A stretch of DNA of 64,000 bases from Tenacibaculum sp. MAR_2009_124 (GCF_900105455.1 NZ_FNSF01000001.1:191001-255000); one strand, 5' to 3'; positions 18,863 to 26,794 are shown, counted from the stretch's first letter. A program made the numbers and translations. The notes: a model not told the origin generated them from the letters alone.

Positions 18863-21472
18863 ATGGAAAAAGTATATTTTTTTAGAATTGTTGTCGCGTT
18901 AATTTTGCTAACGTTGTTAGGTTGTGGGTTTAATAAAAACAATCTTGCTGGAATTGAAAGAGTCTCTCCTTTAACAAAAAAAGAATATGATTCTTTAAGA
19001 GAAATAATTTTCTTTAGTTTGGAACCAGAAAGGGCCTCTAAAGCAATGTTTAGGTTGTCCAGAGAGGCTGAAATGGTTGACAACGAGCATGAGTTGGCAA
19101 AAAGATATAGACTCATGGTTTGGTATTACTTGATGAGTGCCGATTACCAAAAAGGTGACGATATTCTTGATAAGTTACAAAAGTATTACAGCGATTTTAA
19201 TAGGTGGTCTGATTATGTAAGTATTAGTAAAATTAGAGCAATTTCTTATCGTGGAAGAGAAAAATATGATGAAATAGAAAAGATTTTGAAGGAAGCCATT
19301 GAAATTTCTAACGAAAAAGATGTGCATCCGTACGATTTATTGCCTATTCATGAATTATCAGTTTTTTATAGTTACGATATAGGAAAGCATAAAGAAGCGG
19401 TTAAATATGGGGATTTATTTTTTGAAAGACTCAAACAATATGATACGATAACTTCTTTAGAAAAAAGAAAAGTTCTAGATTCTATAAAAAGGCAAAATTT
19501 AGACGTTATTAATCTTACACTTGCAAAATCATATACCCAAACAAATGAGTTGGATAAGGCTTATGAATGCTTGAAGCGCGCTGAAAAAGGATTCGGAGAT
19601 ATTGATGATGTTGAAAAGATAATGAGGGTATATAGTAATTTTATTGATTATTATCTTAAAAAAGAAGATTTAAGTAAAGTTGAGTTGTATAAAGGGAAGT
19701 ATCTCGAGTACAGTAAAAGAAATAATGACTCTTTAGTTTCTAGTTTAAGAAAAATGACAGAGACAAATTTAAATCTAGTAACTAAGGAAAAAGATGGGGT
19801 TGTTGTCAAAGAAGAAAATAAACGAAAGTTATTAATAATAGGGTCTTTGGGTACGTTTTTGCTACTAGTAATTATTTTTCAGAGATATTTTTTAAGACTC
19901 AAATATGAAAAGGAAAAAATAAGATTAGAACTTGAAAATGAACAAGACTTTAAGAAATTTAGAGCTTCCTTGTTTATTAATATTGCTCATGAAATTCGAA
20001 CACCTTTATCACTAATTTTAGGTTACATAGATTTATCAGCAGATAAAAGTATCTCTGGTGATGAATTGAGAAAATATCTAGGTGAAATAAGAAGAAAAAG
20101 TAATAAGGTAATAAACAATATTTCAGATATCATTGCTTTACTCAGAGAAGATAAGAAAGAAGAAGATATACGCTTAGAAAGTGTTATTATAGAACCTTTT
20201 TTACAGCAATTGTTTTTCTCCTTTGAAAGCATCGCTAAGATTAAAAACATAGAATTAAATTATAGTGTTGAATTACCAGTAAACTTTGCGTTACAAACTA
20301 ACTTAAATAAACTAGAAAGTTTGGTTAATAATTTGGTGAGTAATGCGATAAAATTCTCGCAAAAGAATACAAAAGTTACATTTATTGCATTCATAGAAGA
20401 GGATATGTTTTACATACAGGTTATCGATCAAGGAAGTGGAATAAGTGAGGAAAATCAGAAGAACATATTCAGTAAATTTTATCAGGAAGAGAAAAAAGGT
20501 AAGTCTGAAGGGTTTGGAATTGGTTTGGCAATAGTTAAAGATATTGTTGATAATCTTAATGGAACGATAGAGGTTGAAAGTAAACCAAATGAAGGAGCAG
20601 CTTTTAAAGTTCAATTTCCAATTGTTAATGAGGAAACACTGCCCGAAAATACAGAAGTAGTTTCAAAACAATTAAAAAATAAATCTAACGTAAATACCAC
20701 CTATACCAATAACCCATCAAATAAAGGAAGCAAAGTTCTTATTGTTGAGGATAATCCTTATATGGTTGATTATTATGAAAAAATATTATCACCAATATAT
20801 AGTTGTGAGTTTGCCTTTAATGGTGAAGAAGGTTTAGAGAAGTTAAAAGAAAAACAATTTGATCTTGTCGTTTCAGATGTAATGATGCCTAAACTAAATG
20901 GTATTGAATTTAGAAAGGAAATGAAAAAGTTTCCAGAAAATGAAAATATACCATTCGTTCTTGTTACAGCTTTAGGCTATGAAGAAAACAAAGTAGAAGC
21001 ATTTAATATTGGAGTTGATGATTATATTGTAAAACCTTTTAGTAAAAATGAATTGGTAGCCAGAATTAATTGTTTATTAGAAAATAAAGAAAAAAGAGAA
21101 AGCTGGATAAAGCATGCTAATGAAACAGAAAAGGAAGTTGAAACTTTTGAAGAGAAAAACCTTAAGAAGCTTCAAGAAATTATTTTAGAAAATATTGATG
21201 AAGAAAATTTCTCTGTAGCGTTACTCGCCGAAAAGGTAAATTTCAGCCAAAGACAATTGGAAAGGATCATAAAAAAACTTACAGGGTTGACTCCAGTTAA
21301 GTTTATTCTCGAAGTTAGACTGCAAGAAGCGTATAAAAAAATAAAGAATAAAGAGGAAGCAGATATTAATAATGTTCGATACTCAGTAGGTATTAAAAGT
21401 GCATCCTATTTTTCTGTAAAGTTTAAGCAAAGGTTTGGAGTAAGCCCAAGTGAATTACTTAAAGCGGGTTAA
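18863..21472 (+). CDS. Hybrid sensor kinase / AraC regulator, paralogue 4
   Basis: An 869-residue member of the tandem family. ATG 18863 gives MEKVYFFRIVVALILLTLLGC, a lipoprotein-like signal with Cys21; the frame extends back to TTG 18779 but without supporting features. TPR-like domain about 40-300, membrane segment near 323-341, His376 in AHEIRTPL, N box NNLVSNAIKFS, G1 DQGSG, G2 GFGIGLAIVK, receiver Asp672 in VSDVMMPKLNG, and an AraC domain ending in GVSPSELLKAG. Output is presumably transcriptional. No SusC/D or polysaccharide-utilisation genes lie beside the array, unlike many Bacteroidota hybrid regulators. Confidence 0.87.
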   Translation: MEKVYFFRIVVALILLTLLGCGFNKNNLAGIERVSPLTKKEYDSLREIIFFSLEPERASKAMFRLSREAEMVDNEHELAKRYRLMVWYYLMSADYQKGDDILDKLQKYYSDFNRWSDYVSISKIRAISYRGREKYDEIEKILKEAIEISNEKDVHPYDLLPIHELSVFYSYDIGKHKEAVKYGDLFFERLKQYDTITSLEKRKVLDSIKRQNLDVINLTLAKSYTQTNELDKAYECLKRAEKGFGDIDDVEKIMRVYSNFIDYYLKKEDLSKVELYKGKYLEYSKRNNDSLVSSLRKMTETNLNLVTKEKDGVVVKEENKRKLLIIGSLGTFLLLVIIFQRYFLRLKYEKEKIRLELENEQDFKKFRASLFINIAHEIRTPLSLILGYIDLSADKSISGDELRKYLGEIRRKSNKVINNISDIIALLREDKKEEDIRLESVIIEPFLQQLFFSFESIAKIKNIELNYSVELPVNFALQTNLNKLESLVNNLVSNAIKFSQKNTKVTFIAFIEEDMFYIQVIDQGSGISEENQKNIFSKFYQEEKKGKSEGFGIGLAIVKDIVDNLNGTIEVESKPNEGAAFKVQFPIVNEETLPENTEVVSKQLKNKSNVNTTYTNNPSNKGSKVLIVEDNPYMVDYYEKILSPIYSCEFAFNGEEGLEKLKEKQFDLVVSDVMMPKLNGIEFRKEMKKFPENENIPFVLVTALGYEENKVEAFNIGVDDYIVKPFSKNELVARINCLLENKEKRESWIKHANETEKEVETFEEKNLKKLQEIILENIDEENFSVALLAEKVNFSQRQLERIIKKLTGLTPVKFILEVRLQEAYKKIKNKEEADINNVRYSVGIKSASYFSVKFKQRFGVSPSELLKAG

Positions 21473-21557
21473 TTTCTTTTCTGATATTCTAACACTAATG
21501 TAGAACTCTAAAAATCTTTATTGTTTTCTTGAATAAATAATTACGATATTTGCTTTT

Positions 21558-21565
21558 TACTTTTG
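21558..21565 (+). promoter_or_regulatory. Possible -7 box upstream of the CAL67264-type gene
   Basis: TACTTTTG matches TAnnTTTG exactly, 51 bp before ATG 21617. No TTG lies at the normal -33 spacing, so this is only partial support for a promoter driving the small membrane protein gene and probably ettA. Confidence 0.45.
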
Positions 21566-21616
21566 TGTAGAGAAGGTCGTAAAGTCCTTCTTTATCCTTT
21601 ATATAATATATCAATT

Positions 21617-21799
21617 ATGGCAATGAATAAAAACACAGTTCTTGGATGGGCAACATTAATTATGGTTTTAATGGGAATTCTACTAATCGCTTTAGCAGTA
21701 TTTAAATATGATGAAATTGCGGGGTATGGATTTGGTGCTGTCGGTTTAGGTTTTTTTGCAAACGCTTGGGTATTTAATGCACTTAAAGGTAGAGTATAG
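21617..21799 (+). CDS. CAL67264-family small membrane protein
   Basis: A 60-residue protein with two hydrophobic helices (LGWATLIMVLMGILLIALAV and the AGYGFGAVGLGFFANAWVF region) joined by a short charged loop (FKYDEI). It matches what I remember of the CAL67264 membrane protein family of flavobacteria, which is typically found just upstream of ettA; the function is unknown. ATG 21617 (MAMNKNTVLGWA) is chosen over a TTG/GTG-type extension to 21563 that would add a non-conserved basic stretch. ettA starts 36 bp downstream, so co-transcription is likely. Confidence 0.8.
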   Translation: MAMNKNTVLGWATLIMVLMGILLIALAVFKYDEIAGYGFGAVGLGFFANAWVFNALKGRV

Positions 21800-21835
21800 T
21801 ATATTCTGAAATAAAATTTTAAAAGATTACAAATA

Positions 21836-23527
21836 ATGAGCGACGATAAGAAGATTATCTTTTCAATGAATAAGGTTTCTAAAACCTATCAGAGCACTGG
21901 AAAACAAGTTTTAAAGGATATTTATTTGAGCTTTTTCTATGGAGCTAAAATTGGTATTCTTGGTCTTAACGGATCAGGTAAATCTACTTTGTTAAAGATT
22001 ATAGCTGGAGTAGAAAAAAATTATCAAGGAGATGTTGTATTCTCTCCTGGTTATAAAGTAGGATATCTCGAACAAGAACCTCAATTAGATGAAGATAAAA
22101 CGGTTCTTGAAATCGTAAAAGAAGGAGTTGCTGATGTGGTTGCTGTTTTAGATGAATACAATAAAATAAACGATATGTTTGGTTTAGAGGAAGTGTATTC
22201 CGATCCAGACAAAATGGAGAAGTTGATGGCAAAGCAGGCTGAGCTTCAAGACCAAATTGATGCTTCGAATGCTTGGGAATTAGATACGAAGTTGGAAATT
22301 GCAATGGATGCTTTAAGAACTCCAGACCCTGACAAGAAAATAGGAGTTTTATCTGGAGGAGAAAAACGTCGTGTGGCATTATGTCGTTTATTATTGCAAG
22401 AACCAGAAATATTATTATTAGATGAGCCTACCAACCACTTGGATGCGGAATCGGTACATTGGTTAGAGCATCACTTAGCACAATACAAAGGTACAGTGAT
22501 TGCTGTAACTCACGACCGTTACTTCTTGGATAATGTTGCTGGTTGGATATTAGAACTTGATAGAGGAGAAGGAATTCCTTGGAAAGGAAATTATTCATCT
22601 TGGTTGGATCAAAAATCAAAGAGATTAGCACAAGAAAGCAAAACTGAATCAAAACGTCAGAAAACTCTTGAAAGAGAATTAGATTGGGTACGTCAAGGAG
22701 CTAAGGGACGTCAGGCAAAATCAAAAGCTCGTTTGAAAAACTACGATAAGCTTTTAAATCAAGATCAGAAACAAGTAGAAGAGAAATTAGAAATCTTTAT
22801 ACCGAATGGACCTCGTTTAGGAACAAATGTAATCGATGCTACCGGAGTTTCTAAAGCATATGGTGAGAAATTATTGTACGAAGATTTGGAGTTTAATTTA
22901 CCTCAAGCTGGTATCGTGGGTATTATTGGGCCAAATGGAGCTGGTAAAACAACGATTTTCAGAATGATAATGGGGGAGGAAAATGCTGATACAGGTACGT
23001 TCTCAGTTGGAGAAACTGCGAAGATTGCTTACGTTGACCAAAACCATGCGAACATAGATCCTAAGAAAACAATCTGGGAGAATTTCTCAGATGGACAAGA
23101 TCTAGTTATGATGGGAGGGAAGCAAGTAAACTCTCGTGCTTATTTAAGTCGTTTTAACTTCTCCGGAAATGAGCAAAACAAAAAAGTGGAGACTTTATCT
23201 GGAGGAGAACGAAACAGATTACATTTGGCAATGACACTTAAAGAAGAAGGAAATGTACTATTGTTAGATGAGCCTACAAACGATTTGGATGTAAATACAT
23301 TGAGAGCGCTTGAAGAAGGTTTGGATAATTTTGCAGGGTGTGCCGTAGTAATCTCCCATGATAGATGGTTTTTAGATAGAGTATGTACACATATCTTAGC
23401 TTTTGAAGGTGATAGTCAAGTGTATTTCTTTGAAGGATCTTTCTCTGAATATGAAGAAAATAAAAAGAAACGTTTGGGTGGTGATGTCATGCCGAAACGA
23501 ATAAAATACAAGAAATTAATAAGATAA
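21836..23527 (+). CDS. ettA: Energy-dependent translational throttle protein EttA (ABC-F)
   Basis: A 563-residue ABC-F ATPase that binds the ribosomal E site and adjusts translation to the ADP/ATP ratio. Two nucleotide-binding domains are visible: Walker A GLNGSGKST (near 42) and GPNGAGKTT (near 364), signatures LSGGEKRR (near 170) and LSGGERNR (near 455), Walker B LLLDEPTNHLD and LLLDEPTNDLD. The arm and linker (about 240-325) are rich in K/R as expected for rRNA contact. The C-terminus is close to the usual end (RIKYKKLIR). The gene's original terminator was split by the IS element immediately downstream. Confidence 0.95.
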   Translation: MSDDKKIIFSMNKVSKTYQSTGKQVLKDIYLSFFYGAKIGILGLNGSGKSTLLKIIAGVEKNYQGDVVFSPGYKVGYLEQEPQLDEDKTVLEIVKEGVADVVAVLDEYNKINDMFGLEEVYSDPDKMEKLMAKQAELQDQIDASNAWELDTKLEIAMDALRTPDPDKKIGVLSGGEKRRVALCRLLLQEPEILLLDEPTNHLDAESVHWLEHHLAQYKGTVIAVTHDRYFLDNVAGWILELDRGEGIPWKGNYSSWLDQKSKRLAQESKTESKRQKTLERELDWVRQGAKGRQAKSKARLKNYDKLLNQDQKQVEEKLEIFIPNGPRLGTNVIDATGVSKAYGEKLLYEDLEFNLPQAGIVGIIGPNGAGKTTIFRMIMGEENADTGTFSVGETAKIAYVDQNHANIDPKKTIWENFSDGQDLVMMGGKQVNSRAYLSRFNFSGNEQNKKVETLSGGERNRLHLAMTLKEEGNVLLLDEPTNDLDVNTLRALEEGLDNFAGCAVVISHDRWFLDRVCTHILAFEGDSQVYFFEGSFSEYEENKKKRLGGDVMPKRIKYKKLIR

Positions 23528-23530
23528 TTT

Positions 23531-23540
23531 AAAAGAGAGG
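23531..23540 (+). terminator. Left arm of the ettA terminator, split by the IS
   Basis: AAAGAGAGGA here once faced TCCTCTCTTT at 24956-24965 across a T-rich loop. Joining the flanks and keeping one target copy restores an AGAGAGGA/TCCTCTCT stem with A and T tracts on its two sides, i.e. a bidirectional terminator for ettA and the convergent radical SAM gene. Confidence 0.8.
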
Positions 23541-23547
23541 ATTTTTT
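23540..23547. repeat. Target-site duplication, left copy
   Basis: ATTTTTTC directly precedes the left inverted repeat and is repeated exactly at 24950-24957 after the right inverted repeat: an 8-bp direct duplication made on insertion. Confidence 0.92.
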
Positions 23548-23556
23548 CCCAGTCAT

Positions 23557-23586
23557 GGTCGGAAGATTTTTCTTCCGACTTTTTTT
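23557..23586 (+). terminator. Hairpin with T-run in the left end of the IS
   Basis: GTCGGAAGA (23557-23565) pairs with TCTTCCGAC (23570-23578) around TTTT, followed by eight T. It should stop read-through from ettA into the element, and so replaces the terminator that the insertion destroyed. Confidence 0.85.
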
Positions 23587-23692
23587 GTTTCTAAGAAATA
23601 AAAAAAAATTATTTTAACCTGCTGTTTTTCAGTTGTTTAACTTGTTTTTGAGTGTTGTTTTTTGTATCTTATATACTGATAATTAAGCTATT

Positions 23693-24913
23693 ATGTCAGT
23701 ATTTAAAGATCATAAAATATCCGTAAAAGAATTATTAGGTATTATTCCAGAAGCTCTTTTATCTAAATTATCATCCACAACTAATGTGGATTATTACACC
23801 AAAGTGCTTCATGGTAAAAAAATGTTTTATTTGTTGCTTTATGGTATTGTAGAAAACGAAAAATTAAGTCAACGTACCTTAGAAGATACTTTTAATGATT
23901 CTCTGTTTAAAACTCTTTTCAATTTAGATAAATCAGAATCCATCAGAAGAAGTTCTATCTCAGAAAGGTTATCTAAAATTGATTCCGATTATTTCGCTCA
24001 AATATATCAATGCATTTATAGCCAGTTTCACGATGCTTATCCAATGACTTCTAATAACGAAAAACATCAATTAGTTCATGTGGATAGCTCGATGGTTAGT
24101 GAAGCTGCTAGTAAATTATTAGAAGGAATTGATCATAAAAATGGTAAGAAATCTGTTAAATATACTATTACCTTTGATGGTTTATTGCCTTGTGAGTTTA
24201 AAGTGTTTACAGAACCTAAGTATTCCAGTGAAGATATGGCTTTGCCTGAAGTTATAATGGATCATGTAAAACAACACAAAAATCATAAAAATATTTACGT
24301 CATTGATAGAGGTCTTCAATCTACCAGAACCATGAAAGATTTTAGTGGTAATGATATTTATTTTATTGCTAGAGCAAAAGAAAATAGAAAATATGTAGAA
24401 TTGGAATCTTTACTCGATAAAAATCAAAACTCTGACCTAGGAGAGTTAAGCCTTATAAAAGATAGTAAAGTATATCTGTATACTGGTAAAGCTATAAATA
24501 ATAAGAGAGGAAATATTCACTATAAACAAGAGTTAGTAAAGACTCCTTTACGTTTGATTGTTGCAAAAACAAAAACTGAAGATCACAAAGAATTTTGTTT
24601 TATTTCTAATCAATTTGATCTCTCTGCTAAGGAAATTACGCAAGCCTATAGAAAGAGATGGGATATTGAGGTCTTTTTTCGCTTTATAAAGCAAGAACTA
24701 AATGTAAGTCACTTAGTATCTTTGAATAAAAACGGAATCAAAGTAGTTCTATATATGACTTTAATTGTAACAATGTTAATAGCAATCTATAAAAAAGCTA
24801 ACAATATTGGGTATAAAACGGCTAAAAGAAGGTTTAAAATGGAACTCAGAAATTTAGCCATTGCTATGATTGTGGTAATTTGTGATGGAAATTTAGATCA
24901 TTTTGAAACTTAA
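23693..24913 (+). CDS. IS4-family DDE transposase
   Basis: A 406-residue transposase of normal length for IS4-type elements. The catalytic triad is visible: first Asp in VHVDSSMVSEA (near residue 126), second Asp in YVIDRGLQSTR (near 204), and Glu in YRKRWDIEVFFRFIKQEL (near 325), which also fits the IS4 YREK signature (Tyr-x2-Arg-x3-Glu-x6-Lys). A beta-rich insertion sits between second Asp and Glu. The gene lies wholly inside the terminal repeats, starts at ATG 23693 and is not interrupted, so the element may be active. Its stop is 36 bp from the right end. Confidence 0.93.
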   Translation: MSVFKDHKISVKELLGIIPEALLSKLSSTTNVDYYTKVLHGKKMFYLLLYGIVENEKLSQRTLEDTFNDSLFKTLFNLDKSESIRRSSISERLSKIDSDYFAQIYQCIYSQFHDAYPMTSNNEKHQLVHVDSSMVSEAASKLLEGIDHKNGKKSVKYTITFDGLLPCEFKVFTEPKYSSEDMALPEVIMDHVKQHKNHKNIYVIDRGLQSTRTMKDFSGNDIYFIARAKENRKYVELESLLDKNQNSDLGELSLIKDSKVYLYTGKAINNKRGNIHYKQELVKTPLRLIVAKTKTEDHKEFCFISNQFDLSAKEITQAYRKRWDIEVFFRFIKQELNVSHLVSLNKNGIKVVLYMTLIVTMLIAIYKKANNIGYKTAKRRFKMELRNLAIAMIVVICDGNLDHFET

Positions 24914-24921
24914 AAATAAAT

Positions 24922-24941
24922 GGTCGGAATTTCTTCCGACC
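24922..24941 (-). terminator. Hairpin in the right end of the IS
   Basis: GGTCGGAA (24922-24929) pairs with TTCCGACC (24934-24941) around TTTC. Read on the minus strand it is followed by ATTTATTTTT, giving a moderate terminator for the radical SAM transcript that lost its own. Confidence 0.65.
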
Positions 24942-24949
24942 ATGACTGG

Positions 24950-24957
24950 ATTTTTTC
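24950..24957. repeat. Target-site duplication, right copy
   Basis: ATTTTTTC, identical to 23540-23547, immediately outside the right inverted repeat. Confidence 0.92.
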
Positions 24958-24968
24958 CTCTCTTTTTT

Positions 24969-26204
24969 TTATGCAGTTAATAAATTTTGAACTGCAAATT
25001 GCTCTAATTCTCTTTCGTTATCTTCTTTGTCTTTTTTAGGTAAATTGTTAAGATAGTCCCTAATTTCTTTTGGGTTAATCTTTTCAATGTTTTCGTTGTT
25101 ATGAAGATCAGGAAAACATCTTATAAAATAGTGTTGAATATGAGCGATAAAATCAATTAGATCGCTGCAATATATAGAAGGGTTATTGAATCCGTTTTTT
25201 TGACTGTATCTATGAACTAGCCGTCCTCCTGTGCAAATATCTTTTAAAGGACATTGTTCGCATTGAGAACAAAGTTTCGTACTATAATCACTAAAATAAA
25301 GTTTTCCTAGTGAAGAAGTTTCGATATCATTTAAATTATGTTTATGAATATTTAATGAGGTTTTAGTAAAGTTATGTCCACACGCTTTTAAGGAATCAAT
25401 AGCTTCAATTTCGCCGTTACTTTCAATAATTAAAACAGTAGATTCATTTCTTATATTTTCTTTAATTCTCATGAGTCTATTGAGAAACCCAATGAATATT
25501 GGTATCTTAAAACGATTTTTATCTTTTATCCAAATATCAAATAATTCAATCATCCAGGTTCCTAAGGATGTATGATTAGACTTTGTTTTTGGAAGGTTAT
25601 CGTGAGTATAATCTGGAACCAAAAAGTTTACGGAGTTGGCGTCTAATTTTTTAAAGCTGTTATATACCTCTAAAGGTGTTTCTTCCGTGTTCATGACACA
25701 GACAATATCTAATATGCCAAGTTCCTTTTTTACGAGCTTAGCACCCTGAATAACTTTTTTATAGCTACCTTTTCCTTTATGGTCAACCCTATACATGTCA
25801 TGTGCTTTTTCGGTTCCGTCGATACTGATACTTGGATGTATTTTTAGTTTTTTAAATAGTGTAATCCATTCCTTGTCAATTAAAGCCCCATTGCTTTGTA
25901 AGTCGTAAAAAAAAGAAACATTCTTAAGTTTGTTTTGTAGTTTGTTTGCCTTTTCAATAAAGGAAGTGTAAAATTCCTTAGAAGCAAGAAGAGGTTCACC
26001 TCCATGGAAAATAAAAGTAAACGATTTCTTGTTGTATGTTTCAATAAACTTTTGAGTTTTAGCAAGAATTGCATCTATGGTATCGGAACTCATGAATTTT
26101 GGTTGAAGTTTATAGCTAGAGTCTCCTAAATTATACATAAAACAGTAAGAGCAGTTAAGGTTACATCTACTAGCAACTTTTATTATTAAAGCATCAAAGA
26201 GCAT
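24969..26204 (-). CDS. Radical SAM/SPASM peptide maturase, FxsB-like cyclophane-forming family
   Basis: A 411-residue radical SAM enzyme expected to modify the small peptide encoded just upstream. The 4Fe-4S motif is CNLNCSYC (Cys14, Cys18, Cys21), followed by FMYNLGDSSY and FHGGEPLL (near residue 67), typical of FxsB/GrrM/XyeB-like maturases that join an aromatic ring to a nearby side-chain carbon (cyclophanes). The C-terminal SPASM region (about 312-350) has CSQCEQCPLKDIC and HRYSQKNGFNNPSIYC, which resembles the HRY...FxNPSxYC signature of the FxsB group. The chemistry is inferred from family. The start is ATG 26204. The natural terminator after the stop is split by the IS. Confidence 0.85.
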   Translation of the reverse strand: MLFDALIIKVASRCNLNCSYCFMYNLGDSSYKLQPKFMSSDTIDAILAKTQKFIETYNKKSFTFIFHGGEPLLASKEFYTSFIEKANKLQNKLKNVSFFYDLQSNGALIDKEWITLFKKLKIHPSISIDGTEKAHDMYRVDHKGKGSYKKVIQGAKLVKKELGILDIVCVMNTEETPLEVYNSFKKLDANSVNFLVPDYTHDNLPKTKSNHTSLGTWMIELFDIWIKDKNRFKIPIFIGFLNRLMRIKENIRNESTVLIIESNGEIEAIDSLKACGHNFTKTSLNIHKHNLNDIETSSLGKLYFSDYSTKLCSQCEQCPLKDICTGGRLVHRYSQKNGFNNPSIYCSDLIDFIAHIQHYFIRCFPDLHNNENIEKINPKEIRDYLNNLPKKDKEDNERELEQFAVQNLLTA

Positions 26205-26220
26205 AAGAGAATAGTTTTAA

Positions 26221-26254
26221 ATAAGAAGTTATTCAAAAAAGAATAACTTCTTAT
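26221..26254 (-). terminator. Intercistronic hairpin between precursor and maturase genes
   Basis: A perfect 14-bp stem (26221-26234 with 26241-26254) and a 6-nt loop lies in the 64-bp gap between the two RiPP genes. Only a short T-stretch follows on the minus strand, so it is more likely a partial attenuator or mRNA stabiliser, giving more precursor than enzyme, than a full stop. Confidence 0.7.
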
Positions 26255-26268
26255 ATTAGAAATAGTGG

Positions 26269-26490
26269 TTATACTAATTTATGAGACACTTCTGCTGCTT
26301 CAATATAATTAACACATTTCCCCAATCTGTCTGACCATACTTGCCCGTGTGGGCAACGACGTCCTCCTCCAGTCGGATAATAAACATCTACAGGAATATC
26401 TTCAGCTCCTCCTGTTATGTTGTTTAAGTCGTTAACTTGAAAATCAGTGAATTTCTCTAGCCCTTTTGATAAAAAAAATGATTTTTTCAT
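26269..26490 (-). CDS. GG-leader RiPP precursor peptide
   Basis: A 73-residue peptide, MKKSFFLSKGLEKFTDFQVN then DLNNITGG (Gly27-Gly28), the usual Bacteroidota double-glycine leader, followed by a 45-residue core. The core has YYPTGGGRRCPHGQVWSD (residues 37-54) and a second cysteine at Cys59 (GKCVNY). Two cysteines could form a disulfide. Candidate three-residue cyclophane sites for the downstream maturase are Trp52-Ser-Asp54, Tyr38-Pro-Thr40 and His48-Gly-Gln50; which is used is unknown. No peptidase-type ABC exporter lies in the window. Upstream are two GAGTAGGC repeats 21 bp apart. Precursor identity rests on the GG leader plus adjacency to the maturase. Confidence 0.8.
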   Translation of the reverse strand: MKKSFFLSKGLEKFTDFQVNDLNNITGGAEDIPVDVYYPTGGGRRCPHGQVWSDRLGKCVNYIEAAEVSHKLV

Positions 26491-26512
26491 TATAGTTTAA
26501 TTTTAAAGTTTT

Positions 26513-26541
26513 GCCTACTCTTATTGATTTTCGGCCTACTC
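26513..26541 (-). promoter_or_regulatory. Direct repeat pair upstream of the precursor gene
   Basis: GCCTACTC occurs at 26513-26520 and 26534-26541 (GAGTAGGC in the direction of the gene). The repeats are exactly 21 bp apart, two helical turns, and lie 23-51 bp before the ATG. The geometry resembles tandem sites of LytTR- or OmpR-type response regulators, which often control peptide genes; binding is inference. Confidence 0.45.
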
Positions 26542-26721
26542 ATAATTAATTTAAATTAATGCGTATTGTTTGAACGTTCTTTATATAGTATAGATATAAT
26601 TGTTTCATTACCCAATAATTTAATTAAAGGTGAATAAAGAAAGGTAAAGTGTAAAGTTGAATTGTAAATGGTATGATATGAATGGATAGTGTAGGAGTAG
26701 CTGTAAGTTATGTAAATGGAA

Positions 26722-26755
26722 AAAGCTTGTCGTATTCCAACAAGCTTTCTCTTTT
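26722..26755. terminator. Secondary hairpin near tRNA-Ser
   Basis: AAAGCTTGT (26722-26730) pairs with ACAAGCTTT (26740-26748) around a 9-nt loop. T-rich sequence is present on either side in each direction, so it may back up the tRNA terminator. Confidence 0.5.
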
Positions 26756-26764
26756 TAATCCCCT

Positions 26765-26794
26765 AAAAAAAATCCGAAGCTGTTTGCTTCGGAT
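26765..26794 (-). terminator. Intrinsic terminator of tRNA-Ser
   Basis: On the minus strand ATCCGAAGC and GCTTCGGAT (26772-26780, 26786-26794) form a 9-bp stem with a 5-nt loop, followed by seven T. It starts only 4 bp after the tRNA 3' end. Confidence 0.9.

Larger units (their letters stand above)
23548..24949 (+). mobile_element. IS4-family insertion sequence, 1402 bp, intact
   Basis: Bounded by perfect 18-bp terminal inverted repeats CCAGTCATGGTCGGAAGA (23548-23565, and its complement 24932-24949), with an 8-bp direct target duplication outside. It carries one transposase gene. Each end also folds into its own hairpin (23557-23578 with eight T; 24922-24941). Intact ends, exact duplication and an undamaged gene imply recent insertion. 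I could not name the element. Confidence 0.93.

Noticed and set aside
24969..26204. Anaerobic sulfatase-maturating enzyme
   Set aside because: No sulfatase in the window; the GG-leader peptide lies directly upstream, and the SPASM end resembles peptide cyclophane maturases more.
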